A stretch of 64,000 nt of DNA from Cladosporium sp. IMV 00045 (taxonomy: Eukaryota > Ascomycota > Dothideomycetes > Cladosporiales > Cladosporiaceae), in the NCBI GenBank assembly GCA_001931905.2, contig MSJI02000539.1, positions 1 through 64,000 on the forward strand. Direction: 5' to 3'. Of the stretch, positions 31,033 to 41,412 are shown in pieces (position 1 is the stretch's first letter; each line of letters starts with the position of its first letter). Both the position numbers and the translations under genes were made by a program. The notes below the pieces were generated by a model that was given only the letters and a program-made list of their open reading frames with translations, ran no database searches and was not told the DNA's origin.

Positions 31033-32526
31033 TCACGTAAAGCAAATCCCCCCCTCGCTCTCCTCCGCGCGCCACACCGTCGCCAGACCAGGACACTGCT
31101 GGGGCGAAGACCTGCTGGCTCTCCGCTCGATTCTGCTCAACTGCACGCCCGCCGGCCCTTTCTCCCTGCTCAGCAAGCGGCGCGCCCAGGCGTCCACGGC
31201 GGGCTCGCCGGTTTCGTCGCGCGCCTGGCGCAGGAACGGGATGAGCGAGCTGCCGCCCGTGCCTTTGAGGGATTTCTTGTCGCTGCCGTCTTTCTCGGCG
31301 CCGGCGTTCTTGGGTCGGTGTGCGAGGTCGACTTTCTTCTCGCCAGCGTGCTGTTTCTCTTTGCTCGCGGCTTCGGCTTCGGCGCGCTTCTTCGCCGCCG
31401 CCGACGGCACGATGATGTACCGCGACACGATCTGGATGTGCTTATCGCGCAGGGCCGAGAGCATGGCCAGGCTGGCGTCGAAAGCGACGGTGAGGGCGTG
31501 GTCGGTGGCGTGCTCTTCGACGAAAGCGCGGAGGTTGGCGACCTTGCCGACTTCGCCGAGGAAGCGGGCGTGCGGGCCTGGCATGTACTGGCGCATTTCG
31601 TGGATGAAACTGGTCGGCGGGGCTTTCTTGCTCGAGTGCGGCGGGCTGTCGCCTTTCTTCTGCCCGGTTGGGCGGTGCTCGACGTTCAGGACCAGGTCGA
31701 AGAATTGGATGATGCTGCTTTGCGCGTTGCTGCCGCCGGAGAACTGGACGTAACGCTGCTTGTTGATGGCGCCGCCGTTGTCGAAGACGACGCCGTTCGG
31801 CAGGCCGGCGTCGGCCATGTTCTTGCTGCCGGCGAGGAAGGGGCGGATGCGGTTGTAGAAGACGTGCGGATCGCAGTTGTCGTACATCTTGGTGAGGAGC
31901 ACGCCTAGTTCATCGATGCGCTCGGCGAAGTTGCGCAGACTTTCGAGCACGACGTCGCGCTCGCCGCGGCGGGCTGCTTCGATGGCGTGAAGCATCATGG
32001 GGATGAGAGGCGCGCCGCGGGCCTCAATGGCTACGCTGACGAGGTAGAACCACTTCTCGTCCATGGATCCGGTAAATGTGTGGAGCATGTCCAGGTTGGA
32101 GAGAGTGTCGGTGCGTTCGGACTCGAACAGCGGCTTCCAGTTCCACAGGACCAGACCGGCGTAGGTGGCCACGGGAGGCAGCTCCAGGCGCTCGCAGGTC
32201 TTCAAGAACGGGATCGTGACCGGTGGTGGGATGCGCTCTGCGGGTTTGTTACCACCCCAGATGTACGCATGTGTGATGAAGCCCAGAATGCTGTACGCCC
32301 TGCGCCACTGCTGGGCATCTTGCAGTCTGTCTGTTGTCAAGACAGGGAGCTTCTCCACGACGCGGCGCAGTCTCTTGCTCAGAATCAGACCCTGGAGGTT
32401 CTTGACAATGTCCTCCCATGGCTGGTAGTATTCGTCCGGAAGCACTTCGAGGGGAGGCTGTGTAGGAAGGAAGCCGTTTTCGACTGAGACGTCGAAGTCG
32501 GCGAGGTTGGGGATTTGGGCGACCAT
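31033..32526 (-). CDS. BNA2: indoleamine 2,3-dioxygenase
   Basis: Haem enzyme converting L-tryptophan to N-formylkynurenine, the first step of the kynurenine pathway to NAD. Single exon, 497 residues. IDO family motifs are visible: FYNRIRPFLAGSKN, FSGGSNAQSSIIQFFD (the haem pocket GGSAGQS-like stretch) and the helix ALRDKHIQIVSRYIIVP, whose His is the expected proximal haem ligand. After the ligand there is an Ala/Lys/Glu-rich insertion of about 50 residues, then the conserved GTGGSSLIPFLRQARDET. The C-terminus after this is unique and Ser/Arg-rich. Fungi often have several IDO paralogues, so the assignment to BNA2 itself is by family. Confidence 0.92.
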   Translation of the reverse strand: MVAQIPNLADFDVSVENGFLPTQPPLEVLPDEYYQPWEDIVKNLQGLILSKRLRRVVEKLPVLTTDRLQDAQQWRRAYSILGFITHAYIWGGNKPAERIPPPVTIPFLKTCERLELPPVATYAGLVLWNWKPLFESERTDTLSNLDMLHTFTGSMDEKWFYLVSVAIEARGAPLIPMMLHAIEAARRGERDVVLESLRNFAERIDELGVLLTKMYDNCDPHVFYNRIRPFLAGSKNMADAGLPNGVVFDNGGAINKQRYVQFSGGSNAQSSIIQFFDLVLNVEHRPTGQKKGDSPPHSSKKAPPTSFIHEMRQYMPGPHARFLGEVGKVANLRAFVEEHATDHALTVAFDASLAMLSALRDKHIQIVSRYIIVPSAAAKKRAEAEAASKEKQHAGEKKVDLAHRPKNAGAEKDGSDKKSLKGTGGSSLIPFLRQARDETGEPAVDAWARRLLSREKGPAGVQLSRIERRASRSSPQQCPGLATVWRAEESEGGICFT

Positions 32527-33808
32527 GGTGTGTTCTTTTGGGGGTGGTATGGATGCCAGACGCAGGCTTGCGACGTTGGAGACCGTGGTTGGAGGTCTGG
32601 ACGCAACGCGACAAGCCCAGCCGTACTATATTCTTGAGGGAGGTCCCGTAATTGGCGATTCTTGCGAATCGGTCGAGTCAATCGTCCAAAGGAGAGCAGA
32701 CGTATCGCCTTTAGTCTATCTATATGTCTGCTTTCAGCAGTAAAGTTTGTCGATGTTGTCCGGGATGGAGCGGATCGCGTGACCAAGTCCAGTTGCGCGA
32801 GAGTCGAAACCGGCTGGTCGGATGCGGTGTAGTGGGTTATACCAGATGTATTAATCAGTGGGATGTATAGTCGAGAGATTGACAGATTCCAGCGTCAATG
32901 CCGTCGGTCGAGAGGAAGGCTGAGGTGTATTGTAATGTATTGGTTGACTGTATGACGCTGAGGCGAAAAAAGGGTCCGAAGACGAGATGGCCGGACGGAT
33001 GAAGACGGCACGTTGTTCTTCTGCGGGCGAATGCGAAGTGAAGACTCGCGATTGCAAGGAAAGAAGAGGGGAAGGAGGGTGATGGAGTGCTTGTGTAATA
33101 GTTGCCCTTGCCCTTCTTCAATATACGCGGCGTGGAAAGTTGCTGAGGAATGAATGCCCCACTTCTCGCTGCAATCTCCAAAGTCCGATGTAGGCGGATT
33201 TCGCTTTTCCCATCCGCCACCTCGAGCTCGGCCACTCGCCGAGGCAGGACCGCTTGGTTCAATAATGCGTTGATTGATTCCTTTGACTCGATTCGGATTT
33301 GTATCTCTGTCCGCGCAGGGTCAAGGCACGTGTAGCTTTGTGGCCTTGAATCATTTCTGTCCGGAAGTCACAAGGAGGTGATCATAGATGTAGAATTGCC
33401 CATCTGTGTGCCTCGAGGCCTGCAGACCGAATATCTTCACTCTTGCGTGATCTCGTGAACGCATTACACATCAATTCGCGCGGCTATCTCCGCTGCACCC
33501 CAGTCGCAGTAAAAGTTGGAAGTGAGATCGGCCCCATGGAGAATAGAATTGCCGCTTTTTCGAGAATTAATTTCAAAGTTCTGGTCACACCAAGCACGTG
33601 CTTGATGTTGATCACGTGACACAAGTATTCGCTCTTTCACCTTGATGGTGTTGGTTTTACAAGAGGCATGATTTGTGCTTTGGTTTTTGACTGTCCAATT
33701 TCACGGAGTCCAAGCTTGATTGTCCGATTCAACAATATGACCCAAGAACTCTCTACACGATTCGTATCTCATCAATAAACCGTCAGATCACAACAAAACG
33801 CTAGACGA
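32527..33808. promoter_or_regulatory. upstream region of the IDO gene
   Basis: 1.3 kb between two minus-strand genes. Three CACGTG elements occur at 33327-33332, within the perfect 12-base palindrome AAGCACGTGCTT at 33592-33603, and at 33613-33618. The last two are 12 bp apart and could bind bHLH factors. No gene is seen. Confidence 0.4.
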
Positions 33809-34978
33809 TCAATCAAGTATGGCCTCCCTTACTTCTGCAGAAGGGCCATGTCGACCATAGCCCTTCTCTCGAAAGTCCTTCAGACCGCTCTCAATCGCCT
33901 CGACCAAACCGTCCGCACGCCCCACAGCGTCCTCTCGAAAACTGAGCCTCTCCGTTCGCCACTCGAGCCAACTCTCCGCCCTCGAACCCTCCGGTGCACT
34001 CAACAAACCCGCCGCAACATCCAGCAAAGACGTCTTGTCTCCATCCGCCTCCGTGAAAAACACAACAGCGCCGCACCCAGAGCAGAAATAGCGCAGCACG
34101 CCTTCGCTCGAATTGTACCCCTTCAGCGTCCCAAACGACCTCTCAAAAGGCACCTTCCCCTCCGCATCGAGCGTGATATCAATCGACGGCACGAACGCCC
34201 AGGACGTGATCTCCATCCCGGAGCCCAAACGGCACGAGTCGCAGGCGCACAGGCCGGCGAGGAATTTGGTCTTGTTGGCGCGCAGCCACCAGCTTTCGCT
34301 CGCGGGGTCTTTCTTCTCCTTGCACTGAGCGTAGTGCGGGATCAAAAGATCCGGCCACGAGCGGCTCGCTTGCGTCGATTGCAGGGATGGGCGGGCGATG
34401 TGGAAGCTCACGCCGCCGCATTTGCAGTGCGCTGCTTGGCGGTCGTTGCTTGAGGGCTGCGGTGGGTGTTTGTCGGTCTGCGAGGCGCGCCAGTAGAGAG
34501 GGAGTTGTGAGCCTTTGTTGGGTTCGTATGGCCAGCGTTCGAGCTGCCGGCCGCTCAGCGTCGGCATGAAATCTGCAAATCCGCCGTCGAGCGTGTCGTG
34601 AAGGTACCCGTAGCCTTTGACGTTGACGATGCCGTCGAACTTCTCCAGCGTGCCGGTCATGACGTCCCAGAAGGCCGGTTCATTCGCCGTCTTTGACAGG
34701 TTGTGGGCGAGCATGTGAGCGCCGCATTTCGTGCAGAAGTACTGTGTGATGCGGTCTGAGAATTTGAATGGCGTGAGTTTAGAGAGAAGCTCTTGTTCGG
34801 GCTGGTAGCTCGACGGTAGGTTGGCGCAGGAGAGGAATTGTGCTCCTGTAATGTGTCTGCACGAGTCGCAGGCGCAGAAGTAGGATTGCAGTGGGAGGGC
34901 GGTGGATGGGACTGTGATCTCGTGGGCGGCATCGCCGCACAAGCAGCTTGCTTTGAGCGTTGTTGAATCGCTGGCCAT
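33809..34978 (-). CDS. tandem GFA/CENP-V domain protein
   Basis: Single exon, 389 residues. Two copies of the GFA (glutathione-dependent formaldehyde-activating enzyme/CENP-V) zinc fold are visible. The first, at about residues 10-150, has CLCG, CACDSC and YFCTKCGAHM. The second, at about 180-340, has CKCGG, CACDSCRLGSG and YFCSGCGAVVFF. Each keeps the spaced cysteine pairs that hold two zinc ions. Single-domain members bind S-hydroxymethylglutathione or are of unknown role; double-domain fungal proteins are uncharacterised as far as I know. There is no signal peptide. Confidence 0.88.
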   Translation of the reverse strand: MASDSTTLKASCLCGDAAHEITVPSTALPLQSYFCACDSCRHITGAQFLSCANLPSSYQPEQELLSKLTPFKFSDRITQYFCTKCGAHMLAHNLSKTANEPAFWDVMTGTLEKFDGIVNVKGYGYLHDTLDGGFADFMPTLSGRQLERWPYEPNKGSQLPLYWRASQTDKHPPQPSSNDRQAAHCKCGGVSFHIARPSLQSTQASRSWPDLLIPHYAQCKEKKDPASESWWLRANKTKFLAGLCACDSCRLGSGMEITSWAFVPSIDITLDAEGKVPFERSFGTLKGYNSSEGVLRYFCSGCGAVVFFTEADGDKTSLLDVAAGLLSAPEGSRAESWLEWRTERLSFREDAVGRADGLVEAIESGLKDFREKGYGRHGPSAEVREAILD

Positions 34979-35764
34979 GACTGTAGTGTTCTCGATGGTT
35001 GTCTAGGTCGAGGTGAAGCTCTTCGGTGATATTGAAGACTGTCTCACGCGCCAGTGAATGTGATATCCTAGTATATACCGTCAATGTTTGGATTGGTGAA
35101 GTCGCGATCAGCGCTCGAGGTGCGGAGTCACGCCACATCAATGCGCCCTACAACAAGGCATGCCTCTCGACATGCTCTGGTATACGATCGCTGCTTATTC
35201 ATCGTCTGGTGATGGCCAAGCAGGCAAGCATGGCTGCCTATGATCCATGTGTTGTGAAATAGGCAGCAAAAGCACGCCGGTAGGGATCAATGATGAAGTT
35301 GCTGATGAGTGGCGCCATCACTCAAGACGAAGAAATGCGATCATCCAGTCAAGAATCGAGCTCACCAAGTCCAGCGATCGTTGAATGGTGGCTCTGATTA
35401 AGGAAACACCAGATACCGGGAGAAAAAGAATAAGAAGGTGCCAATATTGATGCTCGCCCTTCAGAGAGGCCGCCCGGAAGTCCACCACCGTGAGCTCCGT
35501 TTCGACGTTTCGACGTCTCATGTATACGTCAAGAGTCCATCATCCAATCTACCCTGCGTCGAACGGCATCATACATGATTATTGCCTCAATGCCATCATG
35601 TGGAGATATGTTACGTCGATACTTCAAGCCAATAATAACACGGTTGTTCCTTAGAATAGAGAGGGCACTTCTTTCTCTGTAACATCGATCTTCCTACCAT
35701 CAATACATTGAACGTCCATCAATCAACTTCCATATCTAGATACCCAAAACACAACATACACAAA
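34979..35764. promoter_or_regulatory. divergent promoter region, GFA gene / small mitochondrial gene
   Basis: 786 bp between divergent starts. The octamer GTTTCGAC occurs twice in tandem (35499-35514). An A/C-rich leader (CCAAAACACAACATACACAAA) precedes the ATG at 35765. No gene is seen. Confidence 0.4.
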
Positions 35765-36224
35765 ATGGCATTCCAACTCCTCCGAACCTCTCGCCTCGCC
35801 AGCAGCCGTGTTGCTATCACCCCAATCGCCCGCCCATACAGTAAGTCCCATCCCGTCCAACCAATCAATCCATTGAAACCCATCTAACCAACCCCCAGTC
35901 CCAACGCAAACCCGCCCCGCCTCTTCCACAACCAACCCCAAAAACACACCGCCCTCAAGCGGCGCCAATCAAGAATCCGCCGAAATCAACAGCAGCCGTG
36001 CCACCGATTCTCGCAGCGGCAGTCCGGACGCGGCTTCGGTCCAGAACCCCGTCAGCAACCCGGGCCAGGGCGGCGCGGCGCAGGCGGAAGAGCCCCAGCA
36101 GAGTTGGCAGAATGTGAGGCGCGATCCGAGCGAGCCGGACGATGTGAAAAGGGCGCATGTTGATAAGGAGGGAAAGAAGCCATTGGATGCGGCTGATAAG
36201 CCGGTGGAGGGGGAAAGGAAGTGA
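35765..36224 (+). CDS. small probable mitochondrial protein
   Basis: Exons 35765-35840 and 35899-36224 (58-nt intron, branch CTAAC, phase 1) give 133 residues. The first exon encodes MAFQLLRTSRLASSRVAI, an Arg/Ser/Ala-rich amphipathic start without acidic residues, typical of a mitochondrial presequence. The first intron falls right after it, as in many such genes. The rest is polar and probably disordered, with a conserved-looking end (SWQNVRRDPSEPDDVKRAH). I do not recognise the family. The strong leader and canonical intron argue that it is real. Convergent with the PrpD-family gene, 134 bp away. Confidence 0.7.
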
Positions 36225-36358
36225 GGTGTCTTCTTTCCTTCTCTGTTAGGGCATGGGATTCGAGGCTTGTGTACGATTTCAATGCTAGATTCTATGCATC
36301 TGCGGCCGTTACTGGGAATGCCTTCCCTTTGATCTTTCATCGTTCATCTCAAGCCATC

Positions 36359-37804
36359 CTACCGAATCTTTCCGAGCAAGTCCTCAACACTGTGCTTCTC
36401 CAGCCAATCGATCAATTTGATGATCTCCGCAGACTTTCCTTTGCCGTAGACAGGTCCTGCCAAAGACATGAACTTCTCATCCACCCTGTCTCGCGTGAAA
36501 GGGTGTTCGGCTTCGCCCAACGGAAAAGCCTGTTCCACCGTTTCCGCCCGTCCACCACTCCATGCGATCTGCAATTTCGCGCCGAACTGCTTCACGGCGT
36601 CGTCTGTTCGCACGGAGATCTTGTCGCAAACCGCGTGGATGTCTGGGTCCGCCAGCTTGTGGTAGGCTTTCATGCCGGTCGCGGAGCCGTAGAGCAGGGC
36701 GTTCGCCACTTGGTAGTAGGCGGAGAATTGCGCGTCGATCACGTTTTCTGGATGGCGTTTGTTGGGCGTTGGGTCGCCGATGAGGGAAAAATTGGCGGAG
36801 CTCATGGTGAGGACGACGTGGTCGATGTCTGAAGGGGAGACGTGTCCGTTCTCGTGAGAGACGTGCAGATTCCCTGCTATCTCGATGAAGGCGTGGGTCA
36901 TGCGGCAAGCTGGGAAGGGCTTCAAACTTGACCTGAGCCATTCCCATTCGGAGCCGAGATTTGATACCAGGCGGTGTAGGTCTTTGTGTGGGTTGGGGCT
37001 GTATGCGTTCAAGAACCCCATCTTGCCTTCGATGATCCGCGTGGCGCCGATGACGCCTGCTTCGGCGAGACTCACACACATGAAAGCGTCGTGCACGGCG
37101 AAGCCGGGATGGAGGCGTTTGTTCCACGAGCCGTTGTCGAGGTATTGCATTGAGCCCGCTGCTTTGCTGCCGGCGAGACCGAATGCCATCTCGATGGTGT
37201 CTGCGGGGAGTTGCTTAAGGACTGCTATTGAGGCGACGGCACCGAAGATGCCGGCGGTCGAGGTGTTGTGCATGCCTCGACTGTACGCTTCGTAACCGAG
37301 TTCGCGGCCCAAGCGGCATGTTACTTCGTAGCCCACTGCGATGGCGAGCATGAACCTTTCGCTGTTGGATTCGTTCCCCAGGATTTCGGCTTGAGCGAGA
37401 GCCGCTGATATTGCGGTCACACCTGCATGTAGAGTTCCTGGGGCGTATGTGTCGTCAAAGTCCAATGAATGACCAAACGCTGAGTTGACAAGGCCGGCGT
37501 ATTGCGGGAGAAAGTGTGGTTTTCCTTTTGCCAGCACCGAACAGTTGCCCGTGTTGCCCACGCCTTGCAGAGCAACGACGGCTTTGTAGACGTGCTCTGA
37601 GGATTCCGCATTGTCGAGAGCACCTACGACCACACCGACGAAATCGATCAGGACTTCTTTGACTTTCTCTCGTAGCTCCTGGGTTAGTTGTGTAGTCTTG
37701 GAGTCTGCGACGAACGACGCCAGCAGCTTCGTCACGGGAACAGGTGCTGAATGTCCATTGGCGTCGCCATTGTGGCCATTCGTATTGCCGTTTGTTTGTA
37801 CCAT
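36359..37804 (-). CDS. MmgE/PrpD family protein (2-methylcitrate dehydratase / cis-aconitate decarboxylase-like)
   Basis: Single exon of 481 residues from the ATG at 37804. PrpD-family features: LASFVADSKTTQLTQELREKVKEVLIDFVGVVVGA at the N-terminus (in two blocks), SAFGHSLDFDDTY, LHAGVTAISAALAQAE, TAGIFGAVASIAVL and GFAVHDAFM. Length and overall pattern match both fungal 2-methylcitrate dehydratases and the itaconate-forming cis-aconitate decarboxylase CadA. The N-terminal Asn/Gly/His run (NGNTNGHNGDANGHS) is low complexity, and there is no clear mitochondrial presequence. Itaconate clusters normally also contain a mitochondrial carrier and an MFS exporter; neither is adjacent, so an itaconate role is unsupported. 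Confidence 0.85.
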   Translation of the reverse strand: MVQTNGNTNGHNGDANGHSAPVPVTKLLASFVADSKTTQLTQELREKVKEVLIDFVGVVVGALDNAESSEHVYKAVVALQGVGNTGNCSVLAKGKPHFLPQYAGLVNSAFGHSLDFDDTYAPGTLHAGVTAISAALAQAEILGNESNSERFMLAIAVGYEVTCRLGRELGYEAYSRGMHNTSTAGIFGAVASIAVLKQLPADTIEMAFGLAGSKAAGSMQYLDNGSWNKRLHPGFAVHDAFMCVSLAEAGVIGATRIIEGKMGFLNAYSPNPHKDLHRLVSNLGSEWEWLRSSLKPFPACRMTHAFIEIAGNLHVSHENGHVSPSDIDHVVLTMSSANFSLIGDPTPNKRHPENVIDAQFSAYYQVANALLYGSATGMKAYHKLADPDIHAVCDKISVRTDDAVKQFGAKLQIAWSGGRAETVEQAFPLGEAEHPFTRDRVDEKFMSLAGPVYGKGKSAEIIKLIDWLEKHSVEDLLGKIR

Positions 37805-38434
37805 TATGGTATGAATGTCCACTTAAGACTGTGGAAAAAGAAAGAAGAATGTAAAGTAGGCGCTACATATGACCTACATGCCTACCTTAGCCGGTATGGA
37901 GCCCTCATTCTCGTATCATTTTCCGAGGTCCTTTGACAGGTTTCCGGTAGGATATGTTTGGATTATCCTAGCCGCGGTAGCTGATGTGACACCGGGAATA
38001 GCACGGAAGCATGGGCGACGTGGGTACTTTCGGCAGGCCGCATGCTTGCCCCTGCCTGGTGGTTCATCATGGAGGGGCGAGAGTGAGAGCTGTGAGAGGG
38101 GCAGACTGGCAGTACGCGGCAACCGGCAGTGAGGCAAGTGAAAGGTCACGTGAGAGAAATGTGGAAGCCGCCTGGAAGTCGCGAGTGACGTGCCAAGCCC
38201 CAGTGACGATCGCGACTGCCACCTTCACTCGAACTTTTTGCGCGCGTGCGCCTGCGCGACTTCCTAAAAGAATAACGATGCGCCTTTGTTCGCTAGGCGC
38301 GCCAACGACCACGACTTCCGACAACAACTGAGTGCAGGCACCCTCGCGCTCACTCTTCCCTTCTCTCACCTTGCAACATCATCAACATCTCATCCCCGCA
38401 TCGACGCAACTCTCATCAGCATCGGCGCACCACA
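37805..38434. promoter_or_regulatory. divergent promoter region, PrpD-family / TRF4
   Basis: 630 bp. It contains a CACGTG (about 38146-38151) and GC-rich sequence, with a pyrimidine-rich leader before the TRF4 start. No gene is seen. Confidence 0.4.
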
Positions 38435-41412
38435 ATGGGAGACTCCTACCGCCCTGGCGGTGACGGCCGCGGTCGGTATCAAGGCGGCGCGTACGACAGA
38501 CCGCAAGACCGCAATTACCGTCCTCAACAATACGACCCATACCCTCCGCCTATGCACTACCGCGACTCGCGCCCGCCGCCACCTCCCGGCACTTCCTCAT
38601 ACCGTCCTTCCGGTCCCCCACCTTCTTCCTATCGCGAGAACGAGTCGCGTGGCGGCGAGTTCACTTTCAGAGGCGCCGCTGGTGGACAAAGCTATCGCCC
38701 TCAGGAGAACTTCACATTCGATGCGCCCGGTCCCAGGGCGCCAAACGGTTTCGCGCCTGAGGAACCTAGAGCTGCCCGCGACAGGCCTAGGAGATTTGAT
38801 AGGGACGGCAGGCCACCTCGTCACGGTTCACGCCCGAGAGGCTCGAGTGGCCCATCACGCGGTCGCGGCAACTTTCGCGGCTTCGGTCCGCGCGCGGCAC
38901 ACAGTCGCGACATTCTGAGCAAACTGGCAAGCACTCGTGAGACAACTCCTGAGCAAATGGAGGGCATGGACGAAGGTCCCTCGCGTTTCAAGGATGTCCC
39001 GGACTTGGACGATGAGCAGGAGTCAGATGACGATGCACCTCGCAAACGCGCTAAAGTTGAGCCCACCGAAGCGCCAGCAGCTCCGAAGTGGTCAAATCCT
39101 GACCCTTACACTGCACTCCCACCACCTGAGTCACTCGGCGCGCCAAAGAAGGATATCGTCCAAGCGATCCGCAAGGCTAAGAACGAACAGGCTACGAAAG
39201 CCGAGGGCTCTGATAAGGTAGCCAACAACTCCGACTTCATCTCTCTCAACTTCGACGACGACTTTGATAAAGAATCCGTCAAGGACTCGCCTCCGGCCAA
39301 GTCGCCTTCATCGAGCAGTGGCGCACCCACGTTTAGTCACCGCGACGTGTTCCACCGCAAGACATCAAACGCCACGACGGCTGCAAACGGCGCTTCCCCA
39401 TCCTCATTTACGCCAATCAATCCTCACCAGAAAACGCAGCCACCGATTCCGGGTAGCACCGACTATGGCGGTCCCCCACCGCGCCCTCTTGGTGAGATGC
39501 AACCCATCAATCCCGGTTCCGCCATTGTACCGGAGCGCGTGTCTCGGCCGCCAAAGCGCAAGGCGCGCGACACTCGCATGCTAGGCGATGTCGTAGAGGA
39601 GTGGCAGTCCGTCAATGGCCACCCCACTGCACCTTGGTGCACGACCGATCATTCCGACACCCAGAATGTCGGCCTGAGGTGAGTTTACCATTCAAATTTT
39701 GAACATTTGTTCCGCAGTGCTGACTCAATTGAATAGACTCCACAAAGAGATATGTGATTTCTTCGACTACGTGAAGCCTCGTCCTTTCGAAGAAGCTGCT
39801 CGTCGTGACCTTGTTAGCAGGGTCCAGCAACTCATCAGAAATTGGGAAGGTGGCGGCGGCCACGGAAAGGAGGCGGAGGTTCATTGCTTTGGTTCCTTTG
39901 CTTCCGGACTCTACCTCCCAACTGCTGACATGGACTTGGTCGTGCTCTCGAAATCCTTCATGAGCGGTGGACTGCGTCAAATCGGACAGTCCATGAACCA
40001 GCTCAGGACACTGACCAACTACATCGAGCGAATGGGCATCTGCAAGCCCCACACTGCTACTTTCATTGGAAAGTCCAAGGTGCCGCTTGTCAAATTCACC
40101 GACAAGCGTACTGGAATCAAGGTCGACATCTCTTTCGAAAACGATTCGGGCTTCCCTGCGCTCAAGACCTTCGAAGCTTGGAAACAGGACTACCCTGCTC
40201 TTCCGGTCATCGTTTCCTTGGTCAAGCAGTTGCTGGTCATGCGTGGTATCAATGAGGTCTTTTCTGGCGGCATTGGCGGCTACACGACTATTTGTCTTGT
40301 GGTCCACATTCTGCAGACAATGCCTGAATTACAGTCCGGCGCCATGGACGCAACGCAACACTACGGCGAGGTATTCATGAAGTTCCTGGACTTCTACGGA
40401 AACAAGATCGACATCCGCAGCTCTGGGATCCTGATGCACCCTCCTTTTCATTACGATAAGGATAAGAACCCGAGGGTCACTCAGAACCCAAACCGTCTGA
40501 CTATCATCGACCCTAACAACCCGGACAACGATATCTCTGGTGGCTCACACAAAATCGACACAGTCTTCGGCCGCTTCCGTACTTCATACAGCGAGCTTCA
40601 GAGACACATGGCTCAGATTCACGCAAACAAGATCAGCACACTCAGCATTCTTGAGTGCATCATTGGCGGTAACTACGAGTCTGTGGACACCCAGCGCGAT
40701 AGACTGCGCAGTGTGTTTGGCACCTTGGGCCCTTCGAATACCCCTGCACTCGCGCCGGCCCCGACCTTGCCTCCCGGGGTGAAGGATACGAAGGCTTCCC
40801 GTCTGGGCGCATCGAAGGCTCAAAAAAGGGCGATGCGCGAGCAAGACAAGCAGAAATCAGCTCACGGCCAGCGTGGTGCCAATCCGACCAAGTATGTGCA
40901 GACGATGGCTAACGTTCCCTCTGGTGGTGGTGGTAATTATGCCAACGGTAACCCTCCCCCCTCTTTGCATTATCCTTTTCACACTGCGTACCCTTTTTCG
41001 TATTCTCCCTACAGCACCCACCCTGGCCCTCCAGCCCAATGCCCTTCCACGCATGATTACAATCATTATCCCACGAGTGAATCTCAATCACTTCAATCAA
41101 CCTCTTGGTGGATTTCGCCACCGCCTCCCCCTTCCTCCCCACCTCCTCCGCCACCACCAGAGAGGGACCATGCTCCATTTTCGCCAGCTTCATCAGCATC
41201 GATGGAGATGTCAGATTAGCGCTGACAATGATAGGACGAACAAACAAGTAGCTGCGGCACCGCCGTCAGCGAATCTGCCACCCAAACCGAAGCTCTCGAC
41301 CAGGGCAGAGGAAAAGAAATTGCGGCGTTCAAAGCGCCGGCAAAACTCAAATCAAACAAATGGAGGAGCGCCTAAGAAACCCAACAAAAAGCAGAAATTA
41401 GGCGGAAAATGA
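38435..41412 (+). CDS. TRF4/Cid14-type non-canonical poly(A) polymerase
   Basis: Catalytic subunit of a TRAMP-like complex, which adds short oligo(A) tails to nuclear RNAs for exosome decay. Exon 1 is 38435-39678; exon 2 starts at 39737. The N-terminal 400 residues are Arg/Gly/Tyr/Pro-rich and disordered. The nucleotidyltransferase core begins RLHKEICDFFDYVKP and has GSFASGLYLPTADMDLV (two metal-binding Asp) and KVDISFEND (third Asp). A PAP-associated domain follows (GGIGGYTTICLVVHILQ, FYGNKIDIR). The 3' end is ambiguous. A basic tail, PKLSTRAEEKKLRRSKRRQNS to KKQKLGGK, ends at 41412 and needs a frame change. Removing 40948-41248 (872 residues in total), 41077-41248 or 40948-41014 would all keep phase. 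Without splicing, the frame ends at 41219 in a Pro-rich tail. Confidence 0.88.
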
